This document shows positions 17,045 through 25,541 of a stretch of DNA of 64,000 bases, piece by piece. Source of the stretch: JABFRJ01 sp031374735. GTDB lineage: Bacteria > Pseudomonadota > Alphaproteobacteria > Rhizobiales > Hyphomicrobiaceae. Both the position numbers and the translations under genes were made by a program. The stretch lies in assembly GCA_031374735.1 (NCBI GenBank), contig JANMGQ010000109.1:1-64000 (forward strand). The letters run 5' to 3'. The first letter of the stretch is position 1, and every line of letters starts with the position of its first letter. Under the pieces are notes generated by a model. That model searched no databases. It saw nothing but the letters and a program-made list of their open reading frames with translations, and was not told where the DNA came from.

Positions 17045-18643
17045 TCACGCTTTCTTGACGCCGCTGAACCATGGCAGCGGACCATTGGTAATGCCGCTGA
17101 GATTTGAGCGCCACGCCTGGTAGCCGAGGTAGAAGCCCGTCGGGATGTAGGTCACGTGCTCCATGCTGGCTTTGTTGACCCGCGCCATGATCGCCTTCTC
17201 TTCGTCCAGCGTTTTGGCATCGTACCAGCTCGCGATATCCTTCTCGATCTCGGGATCGTCAGGCCAGCCGAACCACGCCTTTTCGCCGCTGGCGCGCAAC
17301 GCAATGTAGCCAACCGGGCTCGTGCAGTCGGAACCGGCGTGCCACGTGTGGAACATGCCCCAACCGCCTTGGCCGGGTGGGCTCTTCGACGCGCGGCGTT
17401 GACCAACCGTGCCCCAGTCGGTTGCGACGAAATCAACGGTCATGCCGATCCGCTTCAAGAGATCGGCTGTGATTTCGCCCATGGCTTTCACGGGCGCCAG
17501 ATCCTGGCCAACGACACACGTCACAGGCTGGCCGCTATAGCCGGCTTCAGCCAGCAACTTCTTTGCGGCGTCATAGTCGCGCTTGCCCTTGAGCGGTTCG
17601 CCGCCCTCTTCGGAGTACAGCGGCGTACCCGGCGTGAAGAAGCTCGGCAACGACTTCCACAGCGCATCTTCGGAGCCGACGACGGCGCGCATGTAGTCTT
17701 CTTGGCTCAACGCCATCTGCACGGCCCGACGTACCTTCACGTTATTGAAGGGCGGGTGCATGTGGTTCAGGCGGAATGATCCGATGTTGCCCAGGGGATC
17801 GGCGATATCGACCTTGATATTGCGGTTGCGCTTCAGCAGCGGAACGAGATCCGGGATCGGGCTCTCCCACCAATCCACTTCGCCGCTCTGCAGCGCGGCA
17901 GACGCCGTCGCGGGATCCGGCATGATGATCCACTCGATACGATCGAAGTTGATCGTCTTGCCACCCGACAGCCACTCGGAGGGCTCTCCGCGCGGCACGT
18001 AATCCTTGTTGAGTTCGAACGCGGCGATGGCGCCGGGCTTCCAATCGGCGCGCACGAACTTCATCGGGCCGGAGCCGACGTACTCTTCGATTTGCTTGAA
18101 GGGGTCGGTCTTGGCGATCCGCTCTGGCATGATGAAGCAGCAGGGCGTGCCGACTTTGCCGAGCGCCAGCATCATCTTCGGGTAGGGCTTTGAGAGCACC
18201 CACTTGAACGTCCGGTCATCGACCGCAACCAGTTCCTTCTGGATGGCCTTGAGCATCTGCCCCATGGCATCGCGCACGCTCCAGCGCTCGATGCTGGCGA
18301 CGCAATCCTTGGCCAGGACCTTTGCGCCGTCGTGGAACTTGAGGCCGTCGCGCAGCTTGAACGTCCAGGTCAATCCATCCGAAGACACCTCTTCGCTGTC
18401 GATCATCTGCCGCTTGGCTTCGAGCTTGCTGTTCATCCCATAGAGGGTGTCCCAGACCAGCTGCGAGGCGTTGCGGACAACGTATTGTGTGCCCCAGATC
18501 GGGTCGAAGTTGGCGAGGTTTGCCTGGGGCACGAACTTCAGCACGCGCGCGTTCTGCGCGATGGCCGGCATGGCGAGACCGCCGGTCGTGGCTGCAACAG
18601 CGCCGGTGGCGCCGATGCTCTTGAGAACTTTTCTGCGATCCAT
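17045..18643 (-). CDS. dppA: periplasmic peptide-binding protein (SBP family 5), Tat signal
   Basis: The extracytoplasmic binding protein of the importer, 532 residues, SBP_bac_5 family. The start MDRRKVLKSIGATGAVAATTGGLAMPAIAQ is a twin-arginine-type signal peptide with an AIA cleavage region. GGGGAGCGG lies just upstream of this ATG, so the longer frame to 18715 is rejected. Family landmarks are LANFDPIWGTQYV near the mature N-terminus, LRDGLKFHDGAKV, and PFNNVKVRRAVQMALSQEDYM. It heads the operon, 5' of the permeases. Actual ligand (di/oligopeptide, nickel, glutathione or other) is not determinable. Confidence 0.9.
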   Translation of the reverse strand: MDRRKVLKSIGATGAVAATTGGLAMPAIAQNARVLKFVPQANLANFDPIWGTQYVVRNASQLVWDTLYGMNSKLEAKRQMIDSEEVSSDGLTWTFKLRDGLKFHDGAKVLAKDCVASIERWSVRDAMGQMLKAIQKELVAVDDRTFKWVLSKPYPKMMLALGKVGTPCCFIMPERIAKTDPFKQIEEYVGSGPMKFVRADWKPGAIAAFELNKDYVPRGEPSEWLSGGKTINFDRIEWIIMPDPATASAALQSGEVDWWESPIPDLVPLLKRNRNIKVDIADPLGNIGSFRLNHMHPPFNNVKVRRAVQMALSQEDYMRAVVGSEDALWKSLPSFFTPGTPLYSEEGGEPLKGKRDYDAAKKLLAEAGYSGQPVTCVVGQDLAPVKAMGEITADLLKRIGMTVDFVATDWGTVGQRRASKSPPGQGGWGMFHTWHAGSDCTSPVGYIALRASGEKAWFGWPDDPEIEKDIASWYDAKTLDEEKAIMARVNKASMEHVTYIPTGFYLGYQAWRSNLSGITNGPLPWFSGVKKA

Positions 18644-18699
18644 TGTGTCCGCTCCCCGTTTTGTCGACATACACTGCGCGCGGGCGCATGATGAAATTT

Positions 18700-18715
18700 G
18701 TGATCGCGCGATCAC
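18700..18715. promoter_or_regulatory. perfect 16-bp palindrome between divergent genes, candidate operator
   Basis: GTGATCGCGCGATCAC is a perfect palindrome lying 57 bp upstream of the binding-protein start and 108 bp upstream of the divergent amidase start. The position suits a dimeric repressor controlling both. No regulator gene is adjacent. Confidence 0.45.
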
Positions 18716-18823
18716 GACGGCCCATTGGGCTTCAATCGGCGACAGGCGTCAAGGCATCAGTTCTAGGCAGCGTGCCTGAACTTTTGGCGGAGCCGCATCC
18801 GAGTTGCGAAGGGTGAAACGGAA

Positions 18824-20143
18824 ATGTCAGGTACGGCAAGCCTCCAAAACTACGCACGAGATCCCGGCCGGTTGGCTGACCTAGCCTCCGCTATCGCCGC
18901 GCGTCGGCTTTCGCCAGTCGAGCTTGTGCGGACCTATCTCGCGCGGATTGAGGCTGTCGAACCAACCGTTCATGCATGGCGACACGTTGACAATGTAGGC
19001 GCGCTCGCAGTTGCGGAGCAGCGCCACAAAGAAGCGCAGGCCGGCCATATCCGTGGTCCGTTGCATGGCATTCCCGTCGGCATCAAGGACATCATCGATG
19101 TCGAGGGGCTGCCAACACTGTGCAACAGCCGCTCGCGTGCGGGCTCAGTGCCGGCCACCTCCGACGCTGAAATCGTACGTGCGCTGAAGGCTCAAGGCGC
19201 CATCATCCTTGGCAAGGTGCACACGACCGAGTTCGCCTTCTTCGACCCGTCACCAGCCTGCAACCCGCATAATGTCGAACATACGCCGGGTGGCTCGAGT
19301 TCGGGGTCGGCGGCGGCCGTCGCGGCCGGGATGGTACCGCTGACGATCGGCACGCAGACCGTCGCCTCGGTCAATCGTCCGGCCGCCTATTGTGGCGTTG
19401 CTGCATTCAAGCCGTCGACAGGCAGTCTTTCAACGTACGGGATCGCCCCGCTGGGCCCAAGCTATGACACGCCGGGTGTGTTCGGGTGGAGCGTCGCCGA
19501 CGCCATCTATGCCTATCTCGCCATCGCCCCGGATCACGCGGCAGCGGCGCTAAAGGCGTCGTCATCAACGATCATTGCAATCCTTGACGATCCGCATGTG
19601 CACGACGCCATTCCCGCCATGAAAACCGCGGCGGCGGCGATGGTGGATCGATGTGCCGCGTCTGGTGCTCGGATCGTGCGCCGTCCGTCTCCGATCAGCT
19701 TCAAGCGGCTGTTCGAGATCCAGCGGACCACCATGTTGTTTGAGGCCAGTCGCGCGATGCGAGGTTTCATCGATCTACCCAAGGGACAGATCGGCGAGAA
19801 GTTGCTTGGGGCCATCACTGACGGGCTAGCCATGACGGATCAGCGCTACCTCGACGAACGCCAAGAAATCGGCCAACTGCGCCAGACGCTGCTGGCACAG
19901 ACGGTGGATTGCGACGCGTTCCTGTGGCCGGCAGCACCGGGACCAGCGCCGCGATCTCTCGCGTGGACTGGCGATCCGAAATACATCGCCCCGTGGACTG
20001 CGATTGGCGGTCCAATTCTGACTGTTCCCGCCGGGGTGACGCCTGATGGCTTGCCGCTCGGTTGCATCCTAATCGGCAAACCCGGCGGCGATCACGCCCT
20101 GTGTGCGATGGCCGCCAAATTGAGTTATGCATTGGGCGGATGA
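18824..20143 (+). CDS. amidase signature family enzyme
   Basis: A cytosolic amide hydrolase of 439 residues. The Ser-cisSer-Lys triad can be placed at Lys 88 (GIPVGIKD), Ser 158 (TPGGSSSGSAAAVAAG) and Ser 182 (GTQTVASVNRPAAYCG), with the family's 24-residue spacing between the serines. The usual GG before the nucleophile is VA here. AAGGG precedes the ATG. It is divergent from the peptide importer and shares a palindrome with it, which suggests it processes an imported amide or peptide derivative; this is inference. It is not GatA proper, since gatB/gatC are absent. Confidence 0.88.
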   Translation: MSGTASLQNYARDPGRLADLASAIAARRLSPVELVRTYLARIEAVEPTVHAWRHVDNVGALAVAEQRHKEAQAGHIRGPLHGIPVGIKDIIDVEGLPTLCNSRSRAGSVPATSDAEIVRALKAQGAIILGKVHTTEFAFFDPSPACNPHNVEHTPGGSSSGSAAAVAAGMVPLTIGTQTVASVNRPAAYCGVAAFKPSTGSLSTYGIAPLGPSYDTPGVFGWSVADAIYAYLAIAPDHAAAALKASSSTIIAILDDPHVHDAIPAMKTAAAAMVDRCAASGARIVRRPSPISFKRLFEIQRTTMLFEASRAMRGFIDLPKGQIGEKLLGAITDGLAMTDQRYLDERQEIGQLRQTLLAQTVDCDAFLWPAAPGPAPRSLAWTGDPKYIAPWTAIGGPILTVPAGVTPDGLPLGCILIGKPGGDHALCAMAAKLSYALGG

Positions 20144-20161
20144 ATGCGCGGATGTCGTGTC

Positions 20162-21772
20162 TCAAATGCGTGGCTGGCGCACGGTGCGCGGTGCCGAATG
20201 TCCAGAGGTTGGCCCAGCCCTGCGGATGAGCCAGGGGATTGCCTTTCGATGCTTTTCGCCGCCGAGCTTCTGCAGCGGGCGCATCGATTGCAACACGCGA
20301 GCTGCCGGGAAATGCACGCTGGCCTGCGTCCCCTTGCGCAACTCCGACTGCAGATCGAACGTGCCGCCATGCAGCGCGATCAAATTTTGCACGATCGGCA
20401 GGCCAAGACCCGTCCCCCCCTCGGCAGTCTCGTGGGCCAGTGATCCTTGCCCGAAAGCCTGCAGCACTTTTGGGATCTCGTCCTTTGGAATACCGGGGCC
20501 CGTGTCGCGCACGGTCAGCGCTTGGCCGCCTTGCGGGGTCGGCGCAACCACGAGCGTGATGCGTCCACCACGCGGCGTGAACTTCACAGCGTTGGACAGC
20601 AGGTTGAGCACAATCTGGCGCACAGCGCGTTCGTCGACCCAAAGCTGGGGCAGGTTCGGTGCGATGTCCTGCTCGATCGTAAGACCCTTGCCGTCTGCCT
20701 TGAGCTTCAGCAAGCGCCGGCAGTCATCGACGACATCGGCGAGGCGGACTGCCTCTTCATGCAGTTCGTAGCGGCCGGCTTCGATACGCGAGAGATCCAG
20801 GATCTCGTTGATGAGATGCAGCAGATGGCGGCCGCTGTCGTGGATGTTGCCAACGTATTCTTTGTACTGCGGGTTATTCAGCGGACCCATCAACTCCTCC
20901 TGCATGACTTCGGAGAAGCCGAGGATGGCGTTGAGCGGCGTGCGCAATTCGTGGCTCATGGTGGCGAGAAAGCGAGATTTTGCAACGTTGGCGGCCTCCG
21001 CGCGATGGCGTGCCTCTTCCGCGATCTCGCTTTCCTGCTCCCGATCGAAGATCAGGTCGTCGGTCTCAGCGCGTGACACGAGCAGGTTCAGCGCCGTCGC
21101 ATAGAGATCCTTGGCGAGCACGATGAAGTACACCTGCAGGCCGAGCGCCATGAAGCCCATGGCGACGTAGAACAGCTCCATCTGCAGGGCGAGGCGCAGG
21201 AACACCGCAACGGTCATGGGGATGGTGCCGGCGTAAAGTGCTGGCATCACGGTGTGGGCAAACGTCATACGGATGGCGAGCAGCACGATCAGGGCTGCCA
21301 GCACGAACACATGGCTTGCCGTATCGGCGGTCGTCGCCGCAACCATGGCCATGCCGGCCCAGCTGATGCCCGAGACAAGCTCAAGAAAGACGATGCGGCG
21401 GCGCCACTTGTCCACGTGCACATCGTTGCGCGGCTGGGCCAGAAACTGGCGGCAGGCATCCGTCATGAAGAACTTGGTGGCGATGACGAGCGCGCACCAG
21501 CCGAGCGCCTGCAGCTGATTTGGCGCCCAGAACAGCAACGCGAACAGCGAGATAACGGCGAGCGTGGGAATCGTGATCAGCGCCTGCCGCTCGTTGCGGG
21601 CGAAGATGGCGAGCAGTTCGTATTCGAACTCGGGCTTCAGCGTCGTGCCCTGGCTCAGGCGCGCGCGCGCCTCTTTGACCTGGGGGTCGAGGGTCGACTT
21701 GGCCGCACGCTTGCGCCCGCCGGCCTGAGGGGCAGGGGTTGCAGCTCCGGTTGCTTGTGCGTCTGATCCCAT
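20162..21772 (-). CDS. membrane sensor histidine kinase (PleC/DivJ/PdhS-like catalytic core)
   Basis: A 536-residue kinase. Residues 1-60 are cytosolic; about six hydrophobic segments follow between 65 and 225. An Ala/Glu-rich linker leads to the HisKA H-box SRFLATMSHELRTPLNAILG (phospho-acceptor His 274) and the dimerisation helix LINEILDLSRIEAGRYEL. The N box (NLLSNAVKFTP), G1 (DTGPGIP) and G2 (GGTGLGLPIV) follow. The HisKA sequence resembles the PleC/DivJ/PdhS group that signals to DivK, but there is no PAS domain. The C-terminal tail (about 45 residues) is basic and atypical. There is no adjacent response regulator. Confidence 0.87.
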   Translation of the reverse strand: MGSDAQATGAATPAPQAGGRKRAAKSTLDPQVKEARARLSQGTTLKPEFEYELLAIFARNERQALITIPTLAVISLFALLFWAPNQLQALGWCALVIATKFFMTDACRQFLAQPRNDVHVDKWRRRIVFLELVSGISWAGMAMVAATTADTASHVFVLAALIVLLAIRMTFAHTVMPALYAGTIPMTVAVFLRLALQMELFYVAMGFMALGLQVYFIVLAKDLYATALNLLVSRAETDDLIFDREQESEIAEEARHRAEAANVAKSRFLATMSHELRTPLNAILGFSEVMQEELMGPLNNPQYKEYVGNIHDSGRHLLHLINEILDLSRIEAGRYELHEEAVRLADVVDDCRRLLKLKADGKGLTIEQDIAPNLPQLWVDERAVRQIVLNLLSNAVKFTPRGGRITLVVAPTPQGGQALTVRDTGPGIPKDEIPKVLQAFGQGSLAHETAEGGTGLGLPIVQNLIALHGGTFDLQSELRKGTQASVHFPAARVLQSMRPLQKLGGEKHRKAIPWLIRRAGPTSGHSAPRTVRQPRI

Positions 21773-21905
21773 GGCACGGCCCCCGCTCCGCAGGCACGGC
21801 GCACCAGCACCAGGCCACGGAAACGTTGCGTTTACCGTGCCGCACAGGCGTTAAGGGGTGGTTGAAATTGATGCGGCGGAGGGCAATCAGGTGACCGCGG
21901 AACTG

Positions 21906-21974
21906 CACCCTCTCCCCGTTCTTCACGGGGAGAGGGCCGGGGTGAGGGGCAGCCGCTGCTCGAATCGAGATTGC
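21906..21974 (+). repeat. family-A element, short copy (A5)
   Basis: CACCCTCTCCCCGTTCTTC folds on GGGGAGAGGG; CCGGGGTGAGGGGCAGCCGC and TGCTCG follow directly. The second hairpin is absent. It is head to head with A6. Confidence 0.75.
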
Positions 21975-22029
21975 TGCGCTGGCGCACAATCAACGTTTCG
22001 CCAGTTGTTCAATCGCCAGATGTGCGGAT

Positions 22030-22083
22030 GCCGCCCCCCTAACCCTTACCCGCTCCCCGTGAAGAAACGGGGAGAGGGGGCTT
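22030..22083 (-). repeat. family-A element, short copy, inverted (A6)
   Basis: On the minus strand, CCCCCTCTCCCCGTTTCTTC folds on ACGGGGAGCGGG, then AAGGGTTAGGGGGGCGGC. It is a degenerate copy paired with A5 in the gap between the DUF1674 and histidine-kinase genes. Confidence 0.65.
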
Positions 22084-22102
22084 TCCTGGTGACCCACTCA
22101 TA

Positions 22103-22303
22103 TCAGAAGTCCGAGACGATGCCGCCCTTTTCCCAGTCGCCATAGCGCGCGGGGTCGGGACCGTTCTGGCCGCCTTTTTCCTTGGGCGCAGGAGCCTTGG
22201 CGGCAGCCTCGGCATCACGGGCCGCCCGGCGCGCCTTTGCTTCGGCTAGAGCCCGCTCGGCTGCCGGAGACAGGGTTTTCTTGTTGTCGTTCATATCGTC
22301 CAT
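22103..22303 (-). CDS. DUF1674 protein, SDHAF4-like succinate dehydrogenase assembly factor
   Basis: The C-terminus GPDPARYGDWEKGGIVSDF is the DUF1674/SDHAF4 signature. In mitochondria this factor helps insert FAD-bound SdhA into complex II; the bacterial role is presumed similar. An Ala/Lys/Glu-rich helix (SPAAERALAEAKARRAARDA) precedes it. The chosen start is MDDMNDNKKTL (66 aa); MNDNKK at 22294 is equivalent. A start at 22357 overlapping the chvG stop (TAATG) would add 18 residues and couple it to chvG. No sdh genes are near. Confidence 0.8.
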   Translation of the reverse strand: MDDMNDNKKTLSPAAERALAEAKARRAARDAEAAAKAPAPKEKGGQNGPDPARYGDWEKGGIVSDF

Positions 22304-22356
22304 GTCGCGCAAATCGCTCGCGTTGATCTCTGTTCGTTCCTGGTAACGTGCAGCCA

Positions 22357-24342
22357 TTACGCACGCCGCACTAAAGGCGTCGCCATGGCGGGCAACTGCA
22401 CCATGAAGCGCGCGCCCGCTACCCCAGGGATACGACGTGCTTTCAGTTCCGGTTCGTCGTGCGCGCCGATTTTCTCGCCCGTTGCGGCCATCCGGTTCTC
22501 GGCCCACATCTTGCCGCCGTGGGCGCGGACGATGTCCATGGAGATCGATAGGCCGAGGCCGGAGTTCTTGCCCTTGGCTCGGTCAGATTGGGGCCGGTCT
22601 GAATAGAACCGCCTGAAGACGTGCTCCAAGCGATCTTCCGGGATGCCAGGACCGTCGTCGTCCACCGTCGCTGTGATCATGTCGCCATCACGCCGCACCG
22701 CCACGCGGACGACCCCGCCCGGGGCCGAAAACGACAGTGCATTGTCGATCAGGTTGGTCATGACCTGGCCCAAGCGCATGTCGTGGCCGTCGACCATATA
22801 GGCCAGTTTGTCGGCAACAGTGGTGGTCATCTCGACGGAGCGGCCGTTGTCCTTGTTGATCCCGTGCAGCGCTTCGGCGACGCTGCGGGTCAAGGCGGCA
22901 AAATCCATCGGCTCCGTTTCTTGCAGGGCCAATTCGCCCTCAAGGCGGGACGCCTTCGCAATGTCTGTGATCAGTCGATTGAGCCGCTTCATCTCGCCTT
23001 CGATCTGGCGTGACATCTCCTCGCGTTGGGCGTCCGACTTGGCATAGATCAGAGCCTCGGCCGTCGAGCGGGCCGCGGCGACGGGGTTTTTCAACTCGTG
23101 CGCCACATCCTGGGCGAAGCGGTCGCTGGCCTCGATGCGCCGGAACAGCGACGCCGTCATATCTTTGAACGCCAGGGCCAGGGCTGCCACTTCATCGCGG
23201 CGGTTTGGAAAATCCGGCAGCTCGTTCTGTTTGTTGATGGACTGGCTCACATGCTCGGCCGCTTCCGACAGCCGCCGCATGGGACCGGCAATCGTGCGAT
23301 GCAAGAGCCACGCGGACACCAGCGATGTCAGGAGCGCGATGAGCGAGAGCACCAGCATGGCGCGGCGCTGGCGCGCAATTGCTTCGTCGAGATCGCCAGG
23401 GCGCGACGACAGCAGGATCGCCCCGCGGACTTGGCCCTGGGCGAGGATCGGTTGCGCCACAGCGACGCTTTGCAGCCCCTCGGCGGTCACGAGCAGCATC
23501 TGCGTCGTGACGCCTTGCAGCGCGCGATACAGTTCTGGGTAGACAATCCCACGTTCGCCGGGGATCTCGCGATAGACGCTGGTGCCCTCACGCGAGAACA
23601 GCGCGATGAAGCGCGTCCAGGCATTGCGCAGCTTTTCCTCGGGGTACGGCTGCGCCATGCCGCCCGTCACCGAGGTCGAGCGAGTGAGCTGACCCCGCTG
23701 CAAGCGCTGGTTCGTATCTAGAATCTGGAAGCCATCGGGCCCGTAGATGCGCGCGCGCACATCGCCGTAAGGGATCAGCCGCGCAAGCACCGGCGCCACC
23801 TGTTCGGGTGCTATGGCGAGACGGATGTCAGCAAAGGTGTCGTCGCCGAACGTTGGCCGGGGCGTGCCTTGGTCGTCGAGACGCGCGGGATCAAGCGTTA
23901 AGCGACCCGTTTCCACCTTGGCGTTGGCGGCGATAGCGGCGGCAATCATACGCGCTTGCGTATTGAGACTGTCCGTCTTGGTGTCGACCAGCCAGCGGTT
24001 CATCTGGCTGAGCACCATCAACCCGCAGAACAGGATCGTAAACCCGAACAGGTTTGCGACCAGAATGCGCCGTCCGATGGTCTTGCTGATCCAGCGCCAC
24101 AGCGGCTGGCGCTCCAGCCACGGCTCGATCCGATCCCAGAGCAGGCCAATGCCCGCCCCGAGGCGCCGCAATTGCGACGTGACATACGATATTGCAGCCC
24201 TGGTTGCGGCTGGGGCCAATGTGGCGCGCGCCAAGGCCCGGCTTGCCGCCACCTTCACTTTGCTCAAGCCGGCAGTCCAAACGGCCGATACCGTCGAACC
24301 GACGGCCGAGATTGGTCGCCGGTCGTTGTCATCCGACGCCAT
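22357..24342 (-). CDS. chvG: sensor histidine kinase ChvG (ExoS)
   Basis: The membrane kinase of the ChvG/ChvI acid- and envelope-stress system of Rhizobiales. At 661 residues it has an extended basic N-terminus, TM1 near 93-112, a periplasmic stimulus-sensing domain (about 115-325), TM2 near 329-348, HAMP (about 349-403) and the H-box FAQDVAHELKNP with His 415. The N box (NLIDNALSFSAPGG), G1 (DDGPGIPEDRLEHVFRRFYSDRP) and G2 (GLGLSISMDIVRAHGG) complete the catalytic domain. It lies 87 bp downstream of chvI. In related genomes chvG is followed by hprK and PTS genes; here a DUF1674 gene and another kinase follow. Confidence 0.92.
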   Translation of the reverse strand: MASDDNDRRPISAVGSTVSAVWTAGLSKVKVAASRALARATLAPAATRAAISYVTSQLRRLGAGIGLLWDRIEPWLERQPLWRWISKTIGRRILVANLFGFTILFCGLMVLSQMNRWLVDTKTDSLNTQARMIAAAIAANAKVETGRLTLDPARLDDQGTPRPTFGDDTFADIRLAIAPEQVAPVLARLIPYGDVRARIYGPDGFQILDTNQRLQRGQLTRSTSVTGGMAQPYPEEKLRNAWTRFIALFSREGTSVYREIPGERGIVYPELYRALQGVTTQMLLVTAEGLQSVAVAQPILAQGQVRGAILLSSRPGDLDEAIARQRRAMLVLSLIALLTSLVSAWLLHRTIAGPMRRLSEAAEHVSQSINKQNELPDFPNRRDEVAALALAFKDMTASLFRRIEASDRFAQDVAHELKNPVAAARSTAEALIYAKSDAQREEMSRQIEGEMKRLNRLITDIAKASRLEGELALQETEPMDFAALTRSVAEALHGINKDNGRSVEMTTTVADKLAYMVDGHDMRLGQVMTNLIDNALSFSAPGGVVRVAVRRDGDMITATVDDDGPGIPEDRLEHVFRRFYSDRPQSDRAKGKNSGLGLSISMDIVRAHGGKMWAENRMAATGEKIGAHDEPELKARRIPGVAGARFMVQLPAMATPLVRRA

Positions 24343-24429
24343 GACGCCTCCTGACGCGAGGTCGTGTGTCTCGAATGGCCCGTCTCGAATGGCCCGGTAC
24401 GCATGGCCAAAAGGCAGCCTGCGTGCCGC

Positions 24430-25134
24430 TTACTCTTTGAAGCGGTAGCCGACGCCGTACAGCGTCTCGATCACATCGAAGTCGTCATCGACCTGCTTGA
24501 ACTTCTTGCGCAGACGCTTGATGTGGCTGTCGATGGTGCGGTCGTCGACATAGACTTGATCGTCGTAGGCGGAATCCATCAGCGAATCGCGGGTTTTCAC
24601 GACACCTGGGCGTGTTGCCAGCGCCTGCAGGATGAGGAACTCCGTGACTGTCAGCACGACAGCTTTGTTGTCCCAGTGGCAGGTGTGGCGCTCGGGATCG
24701 AGCTTCAGCTTGCCACGCTCGAGGATGCGCGCCTGATCGGCCGGCGTCATAACGCCTTCGCGCGCCACGCCGCGGCGTAGAACAGCCTTCACACGCTCGA
24801 CGACGAGACGCACGGAGAACGGCTTGGTGATGTAGTCGTCGGCGCCCATCTTGAGGCCGAACAACTGGTCGATCTCTTCGTCCTTCGAGGTCAGGAAAAT
24901 CACGGGCATGTCGGTCATCGGGCGCAGGCGGCGGAGCAACTCCATGCCGTCCATGCGGGGCATCTTCACGTCGAGCACGGCCAGATCAGCCATTTCCTCG
25001 GTCAGACCTTCAAGCGCCGCCGCGCCATCGGCGTAGGTGCGCACTTTGAAGCCTTCAGCTTCGAGCGCCAGGGCGAGCGGCTGGGTGATGTTGCGCTCAT
25101 CGTCGACGAGGCAGATCGTGCTCTTCTCTTTCAT
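24430..25134 (-). CDS. chvI: response regulator ChvI (OmpR family)
   Basis: A 234-residue DNA-binding response regulator. The receiver domain has acidic Asp 11/12, phospho-acceptor Asp 55 (LAVLDVKMPRMDG), Thr in FLTSKD and Lys 104 (ITKPFS). The winged-helix domain ends SHIKRLRKKFKQVDDDFDVIETLYGVGYRF, the usual OmpR-type recognition helix and wing. ATG 25134 is chosen over 25164 because GAAGGA precedes it and MKEKSTICLVDD is the family start. It is first in the chvI-chvG unit. Confidence 0.94.
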   Translation of the reverse strand: MKEKSTICLVDDERNITQPLALALEAEGFKVRTYADGAAALEGLTEEMADLAVLDVKMPRMDGMELLRRLRPMTDMPVIFLTSKDEEIDQLFGLKMGADDYITKPFSVRLVVERVKAVLRRGVAREGVMTPADQARILERGKLKLDPERHTCHWDNKAVVLTVTEFLILQALATRPGVVKTRDSLMDSAYDDQVYVDDRTIDSHIKRLRKKFKQVDDDFDVIETLYGVGYRFKE

Positions 25135-25398
25135 GGCGGTGTCCTTCCCTGGCGGCCGGGCCATACGGCCCCGTGAAAATCACCCGGCTGAGGGACCATA
25201 CACGCCTTACCCCCGCCCTGGGTTCGACACGCGTGATACACAAGTCAGGCTGAATGTGGACTGAATAGCACATAGCCGCAAGAAAATGCCAAGCTTGGCG
25301 GCGAGTCCCACATTTTCTGTGGATATCCATCGAACGCCTGGCGTCTGGGGCGCCGTGTCGACCAGCGGTTCTCAATGTGGCCGAATGCACTTCAGTTG

Positions 25399-25422
25399 GG
25401 TGTCTGCCCTCGGTCAGACACC
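25399..25422. repeat. 24-bp palindrome GGTGTCTGCCC-TC-GGTCAGACACC, copy 1
   Basis: Eleven-base arms around TC with one mismatch. It is the imperfect twin of the palindrome 78 bp further on. Confidence 0.7.
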
Positions 25423-25476
25423 AGTCCCAAGCACCCCGATTTGCGCTCAGACTGCTTGCGGCACGGTTGCGTTTCG

Positions 25477-25500
25477 GGTGTCTGACCGAGGTCAGACACC
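25477..25500. repeat. 24-bp perfect palindrome GGTGTCTGACC-GA-GGTCAGACACC, copy 2
   Basis: Perfect 11-bp arms around GA, 41 bp past the TPR gene stop. It could act as a terminator stem, as an operator pair for chvI together with copy 1, or be a genome-wide repeat; the sequence alone does not decide. Confidence 0.75.
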
Positions 25501-25541
25501 AACGCCGGCGCCACTTTGAGAATTGCTGTGTAAAGACCAGC

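Larger units (their letters stand above)
25165..25541. other. intergenic region upstream of chvI with two long palindromes
   Basis: The gap lies between the minus-strand TPR gene and chvI, so it carries the chvI promoter and the TPR gene's 3' end. Besides the two palindromes listed separately I see no gene; the open frames are shadows. Confidence 0.55.

Noticed and set aside
20162..25134. the membrane kinase at 20162 as part of the ChvG/ChvI pair
   Set aside because: Its HisKA resembles the PleC/DivJ/PdhS group and it is separated from chvG by a DUF1674 gene and two repeats; ChvG already supplies the cognate kinase.
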